Shown: positions 28,051 through 38,610 of the stretch, in pieces
Numbering within the stretch: the first letter of the stretch is position 1
Layout of the letters: every line of letters begins with the position of its first letter
NCBI GenBank assembly: GCA_963765745.1
Contig: CAVXXM010000013.1
Span: forward strand, 140,229 to 204,228
Length of the DNA stretch: 64,000 nucleotides
Source of the DNA: JAHFPN01 sp963765745
GTDB lineage: Bacteria; Pseudomonadota; Alphaproteobacteria; Rhizobiales; Xanthobacteraceae
Reading direction: 5' to 3'
Translations under genes and position numbers: made by a program
The notes under the pieces: generated by a model
Told to the model about the DNA's origin: nothing
Seen by the model: the letters and a program-made list of their open reading frames with translations, nothing else
Databases searched by the model: none

Positions 28051-29370
28051 TCAATTCATCGTATTGGGCAGCCAGACGAAATCTGCGGGAAGGCGATCAA
28101 GAGCGTCATGATGACCACCTCGCAGCCGAGGAACCAGAAGCAGCCCCTGAAGATCGTTTCCAGCGGGATCGAATCGCCGACCACGTTCTTCACGACATAG
28201 ACGTTGAACCCGACCGGCGGCGTCAGCAGGCCGATGCCGATGTACTTGACCACCAGCACGCCGAACCAGACGAGATCGAGCTTGAGCGCGGCGAACATCG
28301 GCACGAACACCGGGATCGTGAGCAGGATCATGCCGAGCGGATCGAGGAACATGCCGAGGATGATGTAGATGATCGAGACGGCGATCACCAGCAGCAGCGG
28401 ATCGATCGCCCAGCTCCCGATCAGCGTCGATGAACATGTCGGCGGTGCCGGCAAGCGCCAGGAACTTGGTGTAGATCACCGCGCCGATGCCGACGAAGAA
28501 CAGCTGCGCGGTCGTCCCGATCGCATCCTTGAAGCTGTCGACGAACCCGGCCCAACTCAGCTTGCGCTGCACGAGGCCGATCACGACGGCAAGCAGCGCG
28601 CCGGCGGCGCCGCCCTCGGTCGGCGTGACCACGCCGGCGTAGAGGCCGCCGATGACGCCGAGGATCAGCACGATGCATCGGCCAAACCTCGGCGAGCGAG
28701 GCCCAGCGCTCGCGCCAAAGCGCCGCGCGGTCCTCGAACACGACCCGCGGGCCGAACGAGGGATCGAGCCAGCAGCGGACCAGGATCATGATCATGTAGA
28801 CCGCGGCCGTCAGAATGCCGGGAAGTATCCCGGCGATCAGCAGCTTGACGATCGAGACCTCGGCGAAAATCCCGTAGATCACGAACGCGATGCTCGGCGG
28901 AATCAGCGCATCGAGCGTGCCGCCGCTGGCGCAGACGCCGGTGGCGAGGCCCTTGTCGTATTTGTGCTTCAACATTTCCGGGATGGCGAGGCGCGCCATC
29001 ACGGCGGCGGCGGCGACGCTCGATCCGCGAGGCCGCGCCGAAGCCGGCGCAGGCCCAGTTGGTGGCGACCGCAAGCCCGCCGGGCATCCCGCCGAACCAT
29101 GCGACGGCCGCGCGGAACAGCGCGGTGCCGATGCCGGAATTGCCGGCGATCGCGCCCATCAGCAGGAACATCGGGATCGCCGAAAGATCCCAGTTGGCGG
29201 CGAAGACGAACGGCGTATCGCGCAGCACGCTCAGCGCCACGTCGACATTGCGCAGATACCAGAACCCGGCAAACGCGACCGAGCCCATCGCAACGCCGAT
29301 CGGCACGCGCAGACCGATCAGCGCCAGAATGCAGGCCGAGACTGGTGAGCGAGACGTAGAGCGTGCTCAT
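28051..29370 (-). pseudogene. TRAP transporter large permease DctM, several frame breaks
   Basis: DctM-type 12-helix permease of about 438 residues. The start at 29370 gives MSTLYVSLTSLGL; then an extra C near 29331 precedes ILALIGLRVPIGVAMG. Further extra bases near 29027 (before GSSVAAAAVMARLAIPEMLK), 28675 (before IVLILGVIGGLYAG) and 28425 (before LIGSWAIDPLLL), and a lost base near 28067, split it. The fragments together contain the DctM signatures, including PTEGGAAGALLAVV and GLLTPPVGFNVYVVK. It ends LPNTMN at 28051. It forms the ion-driven channel of a dicarboxylate-type TRAP system. Confidence 0.82.
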
Positions 29371-29904
29371 ATTCACGGTCACCCTGCCGCATCCGCGGTC
29401 GAACCCGCGGTGCAATGTCCGACGCCAGATGCGCAGGATCAGATAGAGGGCCATCAAGCCCGCCGACAATCGGCAGCATCCACCGGCTCGGCCATATCGG
29501 GATGAAGCCGCCGGCGGCCTCCCACACCTCGCCGGCACGGGTCTGTTGAACCGCCCGGTGGAAGGTCTGCCAGGTGAACACCGACACATAGAGGAGCATG
29601 AACAGCTTGACGCACGATCTCGAGCCAGATAGCCGAAGCGCGCCGTGCCGATCCGCTCGAATACGCCGGCGACGATGTGATTGTCGGTGCGCGTGATCCA
29701 GGCCCAGGGGAGATAGGCGCACGGCGACCATGTACCAGCCGGCGACGATTTCCGTCGTGCCGGAGAGCGGACGGTTGAACACGGTGCGGCCGGTCACGTC
29801 GACGCTGACGTGCACCATCATCAGGAAGCCGGCGATCAAGCCGAGCCACAGCAGGACGTTGATCGGATCTCGAGCCACTCAAGCAGTCGGTCGACGAGTT
29901 TCAC
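29371..29904 (-). pseudogene. TRAP transporter small permease DctQ, multiple frame breaks
   Basis: Four-helix DctQ-like protein of about 175 residues. A GTG at 29904 with GGGGGAT upstream reads KLVDRLLEWLE. Repairing a lost base near 29869 and extra C residues near 29719, 29622, 29609 and 29458 gives the continuous protein DPINVLLWLGLIAGFLMM, TVFNRPLSGTTEIVAGWYM, YLPWAWITRTDNHI, KLFMLLYVSVFTWQTFHR and LMALYLILRIWRR. No stop separates it from dctM in the repaired frame, so either one more indel hides the stop or the two are fused. Left boundary therefore uncertain. Confidence 0.65.
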
Positions 29905-29978
29905 GCATATCCCCCTGCGCCCATAAGCGAATGCAAGCTAGCTCACATCGCGCTTCGGCTTCACGGACAATTGGTAGC

Positions 29979-30014
29979 ACCGGGGCCGCCGGCGTTGAGT
30001 CCGGCGGCCCCGGT
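29979..30014. terminator. Strong intercistronic stem-loop between dctP and dctQ
   Basis: A perfect 14-base stem: ACCGGGGCCGCCGG (29979-29992) with CCGGCGGCCCCGGT (30001-30014), loop of eight. There is no T run on the leftward side, so it probably protects the dctP message 3' end and lowers downstream dctQM expression. Confidence 0.7.
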
Positions 30015-30027
30015 ACGTTCATCGGTC

Positions 30028-31158
30028 TCAGAACTTCGCGTAGTCGAACTTGTCGTAGACCTCGCGCATCAACGCGTCGCGCATCTTGTTGACGTCGCGG
30101 CCGATGTCCTTGGACAGGACCTTCCACTTCTCCTGCGCCTTCAGATAGGAGGCCATGATCGCCTCGGCGTTCTTCACGCCGAACTTCTTTGCGTTCTCGA
30201 TATTGATGGCCCGCTGCTTCGGAGCGAATGCGGCGATCACGTCATCCACTTCCTTGCTGCCGGGATTAAGCGCGATGCCCTTCTTCTTCGCTTCGTCGAG
30301 CACCCGCTCGCCTTCCAGGATGAAGGTGTTGATCGCCTGCATGCGCGCTGGCCAGCGCGGCGCCGCGCACCACCGCCTTCTTCTCATCGGGCGTGAGGCT
30401 CAGCCAAGTCTTGCGGCTGAGATAGAGCGCCATGGCCGGCCCGCCGATGCCCATCGGATGCATGAACGACGGACTTGGTGACGTCCATGTAGCCGAAGCC
30501 CTCGAGCCACTGCGGATCGCCGTGCACGCAATCGATGGTGCCGCGCTGCAGCGCGGTCGTGGCCGAAGCCGGATCCATGGCGACGGGGACGGCGCCGAGC
30601 GCTTCCATCAAGGCGACGCCGCCGCCGGAAGCGCGAACGCGCTTGCCCTTGAGGTCGGCGAGCGACTTCACGTTGTCCCGGCACATCGGCATATAGGCCG
30701 AGGCGGTGAAGCCGCCGAGCGGCAAGGCGTTCAGCGCCTTGTGCTCGTCGAGACATTCCTGGCAGTGCAGGATCGCGGTTTCGACCGCGGCCGCGGTCGC
30801 CGCCACCACGTCGTTACCCCAGACGTGGGTGCTGAAGATCATGTTGGTGGCCGGCTGCAGATTCGGCACATAGGGCGCGATGCCGAGGCCGGCGTCGGCG
30901 AGGCCGTCCTTGACGCCCGGCACGGTGCCGCGCGCGTCGAGCAGCGAGCCGCCGGCGATCAGCTTGAACGTGATGCGAGCCCTTGGTGTCCTGCTTGATC
31001 TGTTCGAACACGGCGGGAAGCGTCTTGGTGTTGAACGCGTCGCGCGGCGGCGTCCAGGAGCCATAGGTGAGTTCGCGGGCTTGCGCGCCGCTCGCCAGCA
31101 CGGTCGCGCACAGGATAGCGGCGGCAGTCAGAATCGACACACGGTTTTCGGTGTTCAT
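30028..31158 (-). pseudogene. TRAP transporter solute-binding protein DctP 1, three frame breaks
   Basis: Periplasmic DctP-type receptor of about 376 residues. The start at 31158 gives the signal peptide MNTENRVSILTAAAILCATVLA, then ELTYGSWTPPRDAFNT. Extra C residues near 30975 (before ITFKLIAGGSLLD), 30464 (before MHPMGIGGPAM) and 30343 (before MQAINTFILEGERVL) break the frame, each directly before an ATN codon. The core LADLKGKRVRASGG and the C-terminus KFDYAKF are intact. About as long as, and plainly related to, the DctP gene just upstream. Confidence 0.83.
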
Positions 31159-31177
31159 GCCATCCCTCCCAATGGCA

Positions 31178-31203
31178 CCAGACCGGGAGCATGCCCGGTC
31201 TGG
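31178..31203. terminator. Intercistronic stem-loop between the two dctP genes
   Basis: CCAGACCGGG (31178-31187) pairs perfectly with CCCGGTCTGG (31194-31203) around AGCATG. It sits between two leftward binding-protein genes. Confidence 0.65.
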
Positions 31204-31227
31204 CGCGATTTTTTCTGCGTTACGCGA

Positions 31228-32364
31228 TCAGAGCTTGTTGATGTCGATCTTGGAGTAGATTTCGCGGTTCAGGACCGCGGTGAACTTGTCGATGTCGCGG
31301 CCGATGTCCTTCGACAGCGCCCGCCACTTCTTGTCGAGGAGCCGCTCGTAGGTGTCGATGATCTTCTCCGGATCCTTCACACCGAAGCCCTTCGCCGTGG
31401 CGATGTTACCGTCACGCTGGGTCTTCTTGTAGGCCTCACCGATCTTTGCGAACTCGGGCCCGACCTTGATGAGCTGCACGCCCTTTTCCTTGATCATCTG
31501 CTGCAGGCTCTGCTCGGAGGAGACGAGGAAGTAGTCGATCGCGATCTTGGCGCTCATCCACGCCGCCCACTTCACGTGGACCTTCTTCTGTTCGGGCGTG
31601 AACTTGTTCCAGGCGTCGCGGTTCATCATCCAACCGATCGCCGGGCCGGAAAGGCCGAGCGGATAGTCGATGACGTACTTGGCTACGTCGGCATAGCCGA
31701 AGGTGCGGTTCCAGTCGGCGATGCCATGCTGACAATCGATGCCGCCGCGCTGCAGCAGACCGACCGCCTCGACCAGCGTGGCGCCCACCGGCACCATGCC
31801 GGCGGCCTTCAGCAGCTCGGCGTTGCCGCCAGTGGCGCGGACACGCTTGCCCTTGAGGTCGGCGACCGTCTTGTACGGCTCGCGGCAAGTCAGAAGGTAG
31901 GCCGAGCTGGTCCAGCCGCCGAGCGGAACGGAATTGAGCGCCCTGAACTCCTCCAGGCACGACGGGCAGTTCAAGTAGAACGTCTCCATCGCAGCGCCGG
32001 TCGCCGCGACCACGTCGTTATGGTCGAGGATGACCGTCGTGTAGATCGCGCCGAGCGACGGCACCAGGTTCGGGACATAGGTCGCGATCGCGAGCCCGCC
32101 CTGCATGAGATTGTCTTTGACCGCCGTGAAGGTGCTCTTGCCGTCGGCGAGCTGGCCGCCGGCGATCAGTTTCCACTTGATGGCGCCGTTGGTCTCCTTC
32201 GCGATCTGCTCCATGACATACGGCATCACCTGGGCGTTCTGGTACTCGCGCGGCGGCGTCCAGTTGCCGTAGATCAGTTCTTGTTGAGCCGAGACCGGCT
32301 GGGCCGCGAGCAGTGCGACCGCCATTGCCGCAGCTGCGATCGGCGCAAAGCGATTGATGTTCAT
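31228..32364 (-). CDS. TRAP transporter solute-binding protein DctP 2
   Basis: Intact 378-residue DctP-family receptor. The signal peptide (MNINRFAPIAAAAMAVALLAA, cleavage after VSAQ) is followed by ELIYGNWTPPREYQN. The conserved central block VADLKGKRVRATGGNAELLKAAG carries the arginine that usually holds the ligand carboxylate. Clear paralogue of the broken dctP gene downstream; both probably serve the DctQM pair at 28-29.9 kb. First gene of the TRAP run. Confidence 0.92.
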   Translation of the reverse strand: MNINRFAPIAAAAMAVALLAAQPVSAQQELIYGNWTPPREYQNAQVMPYVMEQIAKETNGAIKWKLIAGGQLADGKSTFTAVKDNLMQGGLAIATYVPNLVPSLGAIYTTVILDHNDVVAATGAAMETFYLNCPSCLEEFRALNSVPLGGWTSSAYLLTCREPYKTVADLKGKRVRATGGNAELLKAAGMVPVGATLVEAVGLLQRGGIDCQHGIADWNRTFGYADVAKYVIDYPLGLSGPAIGWMMNRDAWNKFTPEQKKVHVKWAAWMSAKIAIDYFLVSSEQSLQQMIKEKGVQLIKVGPEFAKIGEAYKKTQRDGNIATAKGFGVKDPEKIIDTYERLLDKKWRALSKDIGRDIDKFTAVLNREIYSKIDINKL

Positions 32365-32592
32365 CGAAGCATTCCTCCCTGTCCTCGTTCCGTTGATGAG
32401 CGGTCGCTTATGTAGCGGCGACCTTGTGAGAAGCCTGGCTGGAGGCCCCGCTTCCCAAATTGGTTATAGAGGCTACCAGTTCGCCCGCCCACTTATCAAT
32501 CTATGGAGCCCAGCCGGTACATCGCGCCTGTTCTGTAGAGTGGGCAGCGGACCCCCGGGATTGGCCGGGGCGCTGCGATGCAGCCCGAACCC
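32365..32592. other. Intergenic region before the TRAP run
   Basis: 228 bases between two leftward genes. It must contain the TRAP promoter. The only symmetry I notice is TGGT/ACCA half-sites about ten bases apart in TTGGTTATAGAGGCTACCAG near 32,460-32,480, a possible regulator site; nothing else is convincing. Confidence 0.3.
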
Positions 32593-33696
32593 TCAGCCCC
32601 AGATTTCGTGCGCGGTCTCGACCACGAGCCTGAGCTTGGCGATCTCGTCGTCGATCGTGAGCGCATTGCCCTCGGCGGTGGAGGCGAAACCGCATTGCGG
32701 GCTCAGGCAAAGCTGCTCCAGGGGGACGTACTTCGCGGCTGCGTCAATGCGCCGCTTCAGCTCGTCCTTCCTCTCGAGCGCGGGCCGTTTGGTGGTGACG
32801 ATGCCGAGCACGACCATCTTGCCTTTGGGCACGAAGCGCAGCGGCTCGAAACCGCCGGAGCGTTCATCATCGAATTCGAGGAAGAAGCCATCGACCGCGA
32901 GCTGGCTGAACAGCGCCTCGGCGACGTGCTCGTAGCTGCCCTCGGCCATCCAGCCGGACTTGAAATTGCCGCGGCACAGATGCGTGCAGATGGTCATGCC
33001 CGGCGGCTTGCTGGCGATCGAAGCGTTGAACAGCTTGATGTAGCTGAGGTGCATAGTCTCCGCGCCCTCGCCGATCATCGCGCGGCGCTTGGGATCGTTG
33101 AGGAAGGCGAGACTGGTGTCGTCCAGCTGCAAATAGGTGCAGCCGAGCTTGGCGAGGCCCGCAATCTCGCGCCGATAGACGCGGGCAAGGTCCTCGAAGA
33201 AGACCTCAATGTCGGGATAGACGTTGCGATCGATGCCTCTTCCGGCCGGGTAATGCATCATGCTCGGCGAGGGGATGGTTTGCTTCGCGGTGGCCCGGGT
33301 CGCAGATTTCAGGAAGCTGAAATCCTCGCCGAAGATCGTTTCCTTGAGCGAGAGCCGGTCGTCGATCGTGTACTCGACGAACGACCAGTCGATATTGCCG
33401 CCGTCGCTCTTGAAGGGAACCTTGATGACGGTGTCGAGCTTCTTCACGCCGCCGAGCGAATATTTGAAGTCGATCACCCAGTCGGTGCGGCGATACTCGC
33501 CGTCGGTGACGCCCTGCAGGCCGATGTCTTCCTGCATTTTCACCGTCTTGCGGATCGCCTCATCCTCGACGCGACGAAGCTCGGCCGCCGAGATGCGCCC
33601 CGCCAAGCGATCGGCGCGGGCCGCCAATAATTCCTTGGGCCGCAGCAGACTGCCGACGTGATCGGCGCGGAACGGCGGCTTGATGCGGGCGGGCAT
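32593..33696 (-). CDS. MetE-like protein, stand-alone C-terminal methionine-synthase domain (Meth_synt_2)
   Basis: A 367-residue protein covering only the catalytic barrel of cobalamin-independent methionine synthase; the N-terminal MetE domain is absent. N-terminus KPPFRADHVGSLLRP. Zinc-type ligands are visible: the H and C of THLCRGN, a glutamate in FFLEFDDE and the C of LSPQCGF. Stand-alone versions include folate-independent methionine synthases and uncharacterised methyltransferases. Four bases after the tctC stop, so probably co-translated with it and with the NRPS gene. A relative lies at 46.2 kb. Confidence 0.85.
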   Translation of the reverse strand: MPARIKPPFRADHVGSLLRPKELLAARADRLAGRISAAELRRVEDEAIRKTVKMQEDIGLQGVTDGEYRRTDWVIDFKYSLGGVKKLDTVIKVPFKSDGGNIDWSFVEYTIDDRLSLKETIFGEDFSFLKSATRATAKQTIPSPSMMHYPAGRGIDRNVYPDIEVFFEDLARVYRREIAGLAKLGCTYLQLDDTSLAFLNDPKRRAMIGEGAETMHLSYIKLFNASIASKPPGMTICTHLCRGNFKSGWMAEGSYEHVAEALFSQLAVDGFFLEFDDERSGGFEPLRFVPKGKMVVLGIVTTKRPALERKDELKRRIDAAAKYVPLEQLCLSPQCGFASTAEGNALTIDDEIAKLRLVVETAHEIWG

Positions 33697-33700
33697 GCAG

Positions 33701-34708
33701 TCAGCGTTTCACTAGAACGCTCTTAGCAATCGGCGCCCAGCGCGCGATCTCGGATTTTACGAAGTTGGTGAAACCGTTCGCGTCCATGTACTCGATCTCG
33801 AAGGCTTCTTGCTCAAGACGCTGCTGTACATCCGGACGTTGCAGCGCCTTGACAATCTCTCGATTGAGCCGCTGCACAATCTCCGTCGGCAGGCTAGCCG
33901 GTCCGGAGACGGCAAACCAATTCGTCACCTCGAGTTCGGGATAGCCTTGCTCGGTAAACGTCCGCACGTCGTCAAATCCGGGGAAGCGATTGCGCGAGCT
34001 GGTCGCGATCGGCACGACGCCTCCGGCCCGGATCTGCCCGAGCGCAGTCGACCAGCCGGTCGTTCCGAGCCGAAGATGTCCGGCCAACACATCCGTCAAC
34101 ACCGGCCCGGCGCCCTTATAGGGCACGTGCTCCATCGCAACTCCCGCCTTCTGTCCGAAGAAGGCCCCGATCAAGTGCCCAATGGTGCCGTGTCCAGCCG
34201 AGCCGAATGCGATCGTCGTGCTATCGCGGCGGGCGCGTACCACGAGCTCGTCGAGCGTGCGAATGCCGAACGATGGGTTGACGATGAAAATTTGCGGCGA
34301 GCCGCCGAGATAGGCGACATGTGTGAAATCGCGGATCGGGTCATATTCGACCATGGAATTCATTGCCGGCGCGACGGTAAGCGAGCCCAAGCTGGTCACG
34401 ACGAGCGAATAACCGTCGGGTTCTGCGCGCGCGATTTGTGCGATGCCGATGAGCCCGCCCGCGCCGGGCATGTTCTCGACATAGACTTTTTGCCCGAGCG
34501 CCTCGGTCAGCGATTGCGCCACGACGCGGCCCAACGTGTCGGCGCCGCCGCCGGGAGCAAATGGCACGACAAGTCTGATCGGCCTGGACGGCCAGGGCTG
34601 GGCGCAAGCATCAACTACGGGAAAGATGAAGAGGCAGAAACAAAAGATCGCCGGCCCGGACCAGCACCAGACGGATTGGATCGAGATCCGCGAGCCAAAG
34701 AGTTTCAT
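33701..34708 (-). CDS. TctC/Bug-family solute-binding protein overlapping the NRPS gene
   Basis: Receptor of 335 residues. ATG at 34708 overlaps the NRPS stop (ATGA), favouring this start over 34759. A somewhat unusual Cys- and Phe-rich signal segment (WCWSGPAIFCFCLFIF) precedes CAQPWPSRPIRLVVPFAPGGGADTLGR. Further family blocks: NMPGAGGLIGIAQIA and HVPYKGAGPVLTDVLAGHL. No tctA/B follows; it is sandwiched between an NRPS module and a MetE-like gene. Confidence 0.88.
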   Translation of the reverse strand: MKLFGSRISIQSVWCWSGPAIFCFCLFIFPVVDACAQPWPSRPIRLVVPFAPGGGADTLGRVVAQSLTEALGQKVYVENMPGAGGLIGIAQIARAEPDGYSLVVTSLGSLTVAPAMNSMVEYDPIRDFTHVAYLGGSPQIFIVNPSFGIRTLDELVVRARRDSTTIAFGSAGHGTIGHLIGAFFGQKAGVAMEHVPYKGAGPVLTDVLAGHLRLGTTGWSTALGQIRAGGVVPIATSSRNRFPGFDDVRTFTEQGYPELEVTNWFAVSGPASLPTEIVQRLNREIVKALQRPDVQQRLEQEAFEIEYMDANGFTNFVKSEIARWAPIAKSVLVKR

Positions 34709-37700
34709 CCCAACCACAGTCGTAGTTTGCGTCCCGCCCGATTTAGCCGTCGAAACCAAATCCGCGCTGTACCGGGCGGCCGCGTTCCACTTATGGTCAG
34801 CAATTCGTTCATCGACAAGTCCGGACGAAGCGAGGCTAGGTTAATAAGCCGGACAAATCGGTTGGTAAAATCCCGCACAGCGTTCGATGGATAGAGACCA
34901 GCATCGAATACTGTGTTGCAATTGCTCTCCTCATTGTGCTCGTCGAAATTCACAGTAAACAGCCAGGGCATGTATTCGATTCGTTCGTCCAGGCGCGTGA
35001 GCGTAAGGTCGGCGATGCGAATCCTCTCGTGATGATGCGAGACCCCAAACAACACGGTGATGTCGGGCAGCGGCTTGCCCTGGCGTTGCAACTCTTTGCG
35101 TAGCTCATCGTAGGGGATATCAGCGCGCGCCTCGGTTTCGACTATTCTTTCGCGCACAACCGCCAACCACTCACGGAACGTCTGGTTCAGGTGGCATTCG
35201 AGCCGCAGCGTCACCAGATTGAAAAAGGATCCGAGCATATTCTGAAATGCTAGGCGAGTACGGTTGCTCACGTACGTTCCAATGACCAGATCCCTCTCGC
35301 CACTCTCACCAGCAAGCATGGCGATAAAGACTGCCAGCCGTATCACGTAGTAGGTAACGCCTTCAGTGCGCGCCAACTCGTTCAGCCGGTGCGAAGTCTC
35401 CGGATTGATGCCCCATACGATGACGCCTTCAGCCGGATCGACACCCTTGATTGACTTCGCCCGCTTGAACGGCAGTCTGAATCGAGGCGGCCTCCTCGCA
35501 AAGAGCGCCCTCCACCAACCAACCGCCTCCTGGTAAGCCGCACGATCGGGGCGAAGGGAGTCGCGTTGCCAAGCTGCGTAGTCGGCGTATTGCAGCGGTT
35601 CGTAAGCCGGCAGCGGCGGCGCGTCCCCGCGAAGCTTTGCTTCATACAGAAGAGCAAGTTCGCGGAAATACACCTTCCAAGACCAGCCATCAGTAATGAT
35701 GTGGTGGTCGACACGTAGCAACCAATGCTCATTCTCGCTGATCCGCACCAGGGAGAAACGGATAAGCGGTCCTTGGATAAGATCGAGTGGCCGAGCCGCC
35801 TCGCTCTTGTAGATTAGCGAAGCCCGTTCTTCGGCATCGGCAGCGTCGGCTAGATCGATGTACGGCAACAAGATGGATGTCACCGGATGGACGACTTGTA
35901 CCGGCTGCCCGTCGGCGACGGCGAAAGTAGTGCGCAAAATTTCGTGCCGCTGCACGATATAATTCATGCACTCGTGCAGCACCTTGGGGTCTAGCGGTCC
36001 ACTAATTCGCACGCCTCGGGCCGCGACCGAGCTCGCGGAATCTTCTGCTGTCTGGGAATTGTTCCAGATGCGCTCCTGCGAGGATGAGAGGCGAAGAGGC
36101 GCATCGCGCGGCACGCGCGTCGGTGGCGGCGCAACTTCGCCAATGCCCTCAAGGAGCATCTGATCGACTACGGCAGCTAGACCGATGAGTGTCGAATGCT
36201 CAGCGAAAATGCCGAGATGTAATTCGATTCCTAGTGCATCATAGACTCGGGCGGCGATCACCGCCGCCGCCAGCGAGTCCCCCCCAGATCGAAGAAATCG
36301 TCCTGCCTGCAGGCTTCCGCATGTCCGAGTTCCTCCTGCCAAAACCCGGCGAGGAGCGCCTCGGTGTCGGTCTTCGGCGCCTCGAAAGTCCGCCGCTCCG
36401 ATGGCGGGCGCAGCTGCAGCAATTTCTCGCGATCGATCTTACCGTTCGGCGTCAACGGAAAGCTGCGCACGAACACGAATGTCTGAGGAATCATCTGGCT
36501 CGGCAAGATCGCGCGAAGCGCGCGCCGAACGGAGGCGGCAGAGGTCGATTGGCCGTCGCGGGTCGTCAAATAGGCGACGAGTTGCGTATCGCTGCTCGGC
36601 AAGACCCGAGGCAACACTACCGCCCGTTCAACGGCCGGAACGTCAAGCAGCGCCTCCGTCACATCGGACAGGTCGACCCGATAGCCGCGCACCTTGACCT
36701 GCGCGTCGGTGCGGCCGCGGAACTCGAGCATCCCGTCGGCCTTGACGTATGCCTTGTCGCCACCGCGAAAGATGCGCATTCCGCTCTCGGGCTCCTCGGA
36801 GAACCGTTCGGCAGTCAATGCCTCGTTCCGCCAATAGCCAGAGGCAAGGTACCGACTGCGCACGACGACGTTCCCCAGCTCGCCGGGCGCAACCGGCCGT
36901 CCTTCATCGTCGAGGAGCAGAATCTCGATTCCTTCCGGCGGACGGCCGACGGGAAGCCGCCCGTCGGGCACCGTGTCTCGCCGGGTCAGCGATACCTGGC
37001 AGATGTTCCCCGTTTCGCTACATGCGAGCGTGTGGACGAACCGACATTCGTCGGAGAAAAGGCGTTGGAAAGCCCTGAAGTCGTCCGACGTCGCCGCCTC
37101 CGAGGCCAATCGCACGGCGCGCACGAGCGGAAATCGCTCACTGTTCCCAAGAGTCTTCACGAATTGACGGAAGAGCGAAGCCGAGGAGATATAGACGGTG
37201 ATGCGGTGGTCCAGCATCCAATCCGCGAGGCCTGTCACTCCCCGTTCCATGATCGGAAACGGATGAAGCGATGCACCGTAAAGAAGCGCAGAATATGTCG
37301 TCGCGATGCCTTGCGCCCCACTCGGCGAACCAAAAAGCGGGATTTGATCCTGCGGCGCGAATCCCATCGCCGCAGCGTGCCGACCTACATTGTGGATGAC
37401 TTGGCGGTGCGGAAGCATGACGGCCTTGGGGCGGCCGGTCGAACCGGAAGTGTAGACCAGGACCGCCGTGGCGTCGGCGGGAATGCGTACATCCGGATCT
37501 TGCGACGGTCCCGCGGCGAAATGGTCCTCGAACTGCACGAGTTCGCAATTCTGTCCGCAAGCCTCTACGGCAAGCTCCCGGTGCTGTGAGTCGATCAGGA
37601 TCAATCGCGCTCCGGCGTCTTCGATCAGCCCCTTCAACCGGCTCGGCGGGTGGGAGGGGTTCAGCACCACGGCGATCCGTCCGGCTTTGTGTACCGCGAC

Positions 37701-37968
37701 GATGGCGCCGATCAGCGGCCCGTCGTGAGCCATGAGAATGGCGATGCGGTCGCCCGCTGATCCCGCCGCGTTTCAACAGCTCATGCGCCAGACGATTGGC
37801 TGCGATATTCAGTTCCGCGTAAGTGGGCTGCCAGGTACCGGCGCTGATCGCCTTACGCGGTCCATGCGCGGCCACAACGCGCGCAAAATTCGCGGGCAGC
37901 GACTCTTCGCAGTCGATGAGACCGCGGTCGCCGGGTCGGTTCGCCCCGATTTTACTGATGATACTCAC
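34705..37968 (-). pseudogene. Nonribosomal peptide synthetase, single A-PCP-C module, two frame breaks
   Basis: About 1,088 residues when repaired. Adenylation domain: VYTSGSTGRPKAVML (A3), LASGYWRNEALTAERF, GGDKAYVKADG, QVKVRGYRVDLSDV (A8) and NGKIDREKL (A10 lysine). Carrier: DDFFDLGGDSLAA, where one G is missing from a run of eight near 36279-36285. Condensation domain: active-site HHIITDG and GSFFNLVTLRLE. An extra C near 37752 splits the N-terminus (YAELNIAANRLAHELL) from DRIAILMAHDGP. The start is uncertain: GTG at 37968 or ATG at 38010. No thioesterase. It overlaps the following tctC by ATGA. Activates an unknown amino acid and offers it to an acceptor. Confidence 0.83.
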
Positions 37969-38156
37969 GCCCAGACTACTCCAGCCCGTTACCCGAATTT
38001 CTAGCGGCATTGCACAATTGGGGATAGTGCCCGGGCGGTTGATCGACAATCCGGGCATGGGCAAACATTTGCCCGCTTCGCGAGCAGCGGCCGACGATCA
38101 TCGCGGATCGAGAAATCCCTGCTATCGTCTTGCGTTGGGGAATTCCCGAGATCCGC
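37969..38156. other. Divergent promoter region between the NRPS gene and tctB
   Basis: 188 bases with promoters expected in both directions. A stem TGCCCGG (38028-38034)/CCGGGCA (38051-38057) with a 16-base loop is present. No clear hexamers. Confidence 0.35.
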
Positions 38157-38609
38157 ATGCCTGTTCTGAGAGTGAAGGACCAGAAGGACTTCTGGTCCGG
38201 AATCCTGTTCGTCGCGTTCGGCTGCGCCGGCCTGTGGTTCGGCCGTGACTACCTGGTCGGCACCGCGGCGCGGATGGGGCCGGGCTATTTCCCGCTATTG
38301 ATGAGTCTCGCGCTCGTGGGGATCGGCGGGTTCCTGCTGGTGCGCTCGCTCTTGATCGCGGGCGAGCCGATCGAGCGCTCGGCGTTTTGGCCGCAGCTGC
38401 TCATCCTTTCCGCCATCGTCGTATTCGGCCTCATGATCGAGCGGCTCGGGCTCGCGATAGCCGTCGCAGCCGTCGCACTGATCTCGAGCTTCGCGGCGCG
38501 CAATGTGCGCTGGTTTGAGCGCCTTGGGCTCGCACTTGCATTGTCGGCGGCGTGCGTCGTGCTGTTCGTCTATTTCCTTGGCCAGCCGATTCCGGTCTGG
38601 GGACGCTGA
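38157..38609 (+). CDS. tctB: Tripartite tricarboxylate transporter, small membrane subunit TctB
   Basis: A 150-residue four-helix protein. ATG at 38157 gives MPVLRVKDQKDFWSGILFVAFG, the usual TctB opening, then GTAARMGPGYFPLLMSLALVGIG, a highly typical block, and ends LGQPIPVWGR. The stop is one base before the tctA start. No tctC precedes it; nearby TctC genes read the other way. Confidence 0.9.
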   Translation: MPVLRVKDQKDFWSGILFVAFGCAGLWFGRDYLVGTAARMGPGYFPLLMSLALVGIGGFLLVRSLLIAGEPIERSAFWPQLLILSAIVVFGLMIERLGLAIAVAAVALISSFAARNVRWFERLGLALALSAACVVLFVYFLGQPIPVWGR

Positions 38610-38610
38610 G

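Noticed and set aside
28051..31158. Programmed +1 frameshifting in the TRAP operon
   Set aside because: Too many sites per gene and no common slippery sequence or stimulatory structure. The neighbouring paralogue DctP2 is intact. Sequence error is simpler.
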